Positions 8,592-12,500 of a stretch of 12,500 nucleotides of DNA are shown here, one piece after another. Below the pieces are notes generated by a model. The model did no database searches. It saw nothing but the letters and a program-made list of their open reading frames with translations, and was not told the origin of the DNA. A program made the position numbers and the translations under genes. Each line of letters opens with the position of its first letter. Positions within the stretch are counted from its first letter, which is position 1. Source of the DNA: Halocaridina rubra (Eukaryota; Arthropoda; Malacostraca; Decapoda; Atyidae); NCBI GenBank assembly GCA_037179515.1, contig JAXCGZ010021497.1:12501-25000 (forward strand). The letters are read 5' to 3'.

Positions 8592-8913
<322 letters not shown>

Positions 8914-8914
8914 G

Positions 8915-8966
<52 letters not shown>
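8915..8966. repeat. (GTA)n microsatellite joined to (ATT)n
   Basis: About 17 perfect GTA/AGT units follow the ATT tract after the single junction ATTAGGTAG. The unit AGT differs from ATT by one base. Confidence 0.97.
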
Positions 8967-9153
8967 AAGAAATTTTATTTATCTATTGCACATATATCTT
9001 TGTGCTATAATGATCAAATCTTTTTCCCTTTCATATATAAATTCTCATTTCGAAAAATCTTCAGCGAAAGGTGACAAATCACCGCTACATCTATAACATT
9101 AAAACAAAAGAAAACTACAATACTAAAAATTCCAGTGCCGTCGGTAGGACGTT
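8967..9153 (-). other. AT-rich spacer, possibly the 3' end of another minus-strand retroelement
   Basis: No coding frame is seen. On the minus strand it ends in GTGCAATAGATAAATAAAAT next to the (GTA)n tract. Seventeen of 20 positions match the 3' end of the element at 9173-9851. This could be a short 5'-truncated retroelement 3' end, or simply AT-rich coincidence. Confidence 0.3.
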
Positions 9154-9172
9154 AGAGAGAGAGAGAGAGAGA
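9154..9172. repeat. Short (GA)n run
   Basis: About nine AG/GA units directly beyond the 3' tail of the minus-strand element at 9173-9851. Confidence 0.9.
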
Positions 9173-9446
9173 TTATTTTATTTTATTTTATTAATTTATT
9201 GCGCCAAGGCGTCAGACATTACATGAGTTCATACAAATAATGCTTCAAATGGATACAAAACCAAGAATTGAACATAGTTTACAGGGAGGTGTACACATTG
9301 ATAAAACATTGCTGCATACTAACACACAACTCACAGTATGGCAGCACAGAGTACATTATATGCAAAAGTAAAGCTCAGAGAAACGCAGAATGCACAAACA
9401 GAATTATACAGCAACATACAGAAAATATATGTATAATTCAATATAA
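9173..9446 (-). other. 3' UTR and A-rich tail of the third element
   Basis: Non-coding on the minus strand, between the TAA stop codon at 9449-9447 and the (TAAAA)n tail. It contains the small palindromic stretch GCGCCAAGGCGT near 9201-9212. An open frame on the + strand here is antisense chance. Confidence 0.5.

Positions 9447-12500
<3,054 letters not shown>

Overview
The window looks like a piece of repeat-rich eukaryotic, probably arthropod (crustacean-like) nuclear DNA. There are no bacterial operons, ribosome-binding sites, rRNA or tRNA genes. Almost everything recognisable is decayed non-LTR retrotransposon, separated by very long, nearly pure microsatellites: (AT)45, about 320 bp of (ATT)n running into (GTA)n, and two (GA)n tracts of about 125 bp. 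The crustacean assignment is inference, from the microsatellite load and from the style of the retroelement proteins as I remember them. No functional host gene can be supported.

Layout. (1) 1-2251, + strand: the 3' two-thirds of an RTE-like endonuclease/reverse-transcriptase element (linker, RT, C-terminal domain) with a hairpin-rich 3' UTR. Most of its RT lies in one frame broken only by stop codons. (2) 2252-2341: (AT)45. (3) 2412-4699, + strand: a second, much more decayed copy of the same kind of element. It keeps endonuclease remnants but has lost catalytic residues in both endonuclease and RT. (4) 4711-4735: a (CAAA)n patch at a tail-to-tail junction with the next element. (5) about 4735-8560, - strand: a CR1/L2-superfamily-like element with a 5' UTR, an ORF1 (basic N-terminus, coiled coil, 40-residue tandem repeats, Tyr-rich C-terminus), an ORF2 overlapping ORF1 by 83 nt, and a 3' UTR. 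The RT core of ORF2 is missing, although the endonuclease and the extreme C-terminus are both present. (6) 8592-8966: compound ATT/GTA microsatellite. (7) 9173-9851, - strand: the 3' end of a third kind of non-LTR element, with a C-terminal CCHC-like zinc motif, cut off at its 5' side exactly where a (GA)62 tract starts. (8) 9976-12500: AT-rich DNA with one more (GA)n tract, one weak 48-codon ORF and nothing else I recognise.

How the parts relate. An intact RTE-like or CR1/L2-like element would encode the endonuclease and RT needed for target-primed reverse transcription. Every copy here carries stops, frameshifts, deletions or lost catalytic residues, so none should be autonomous. A recurring feature is that simple repeats sit at almost every element boundary, which suggests that retroelement tails seeded some of them.
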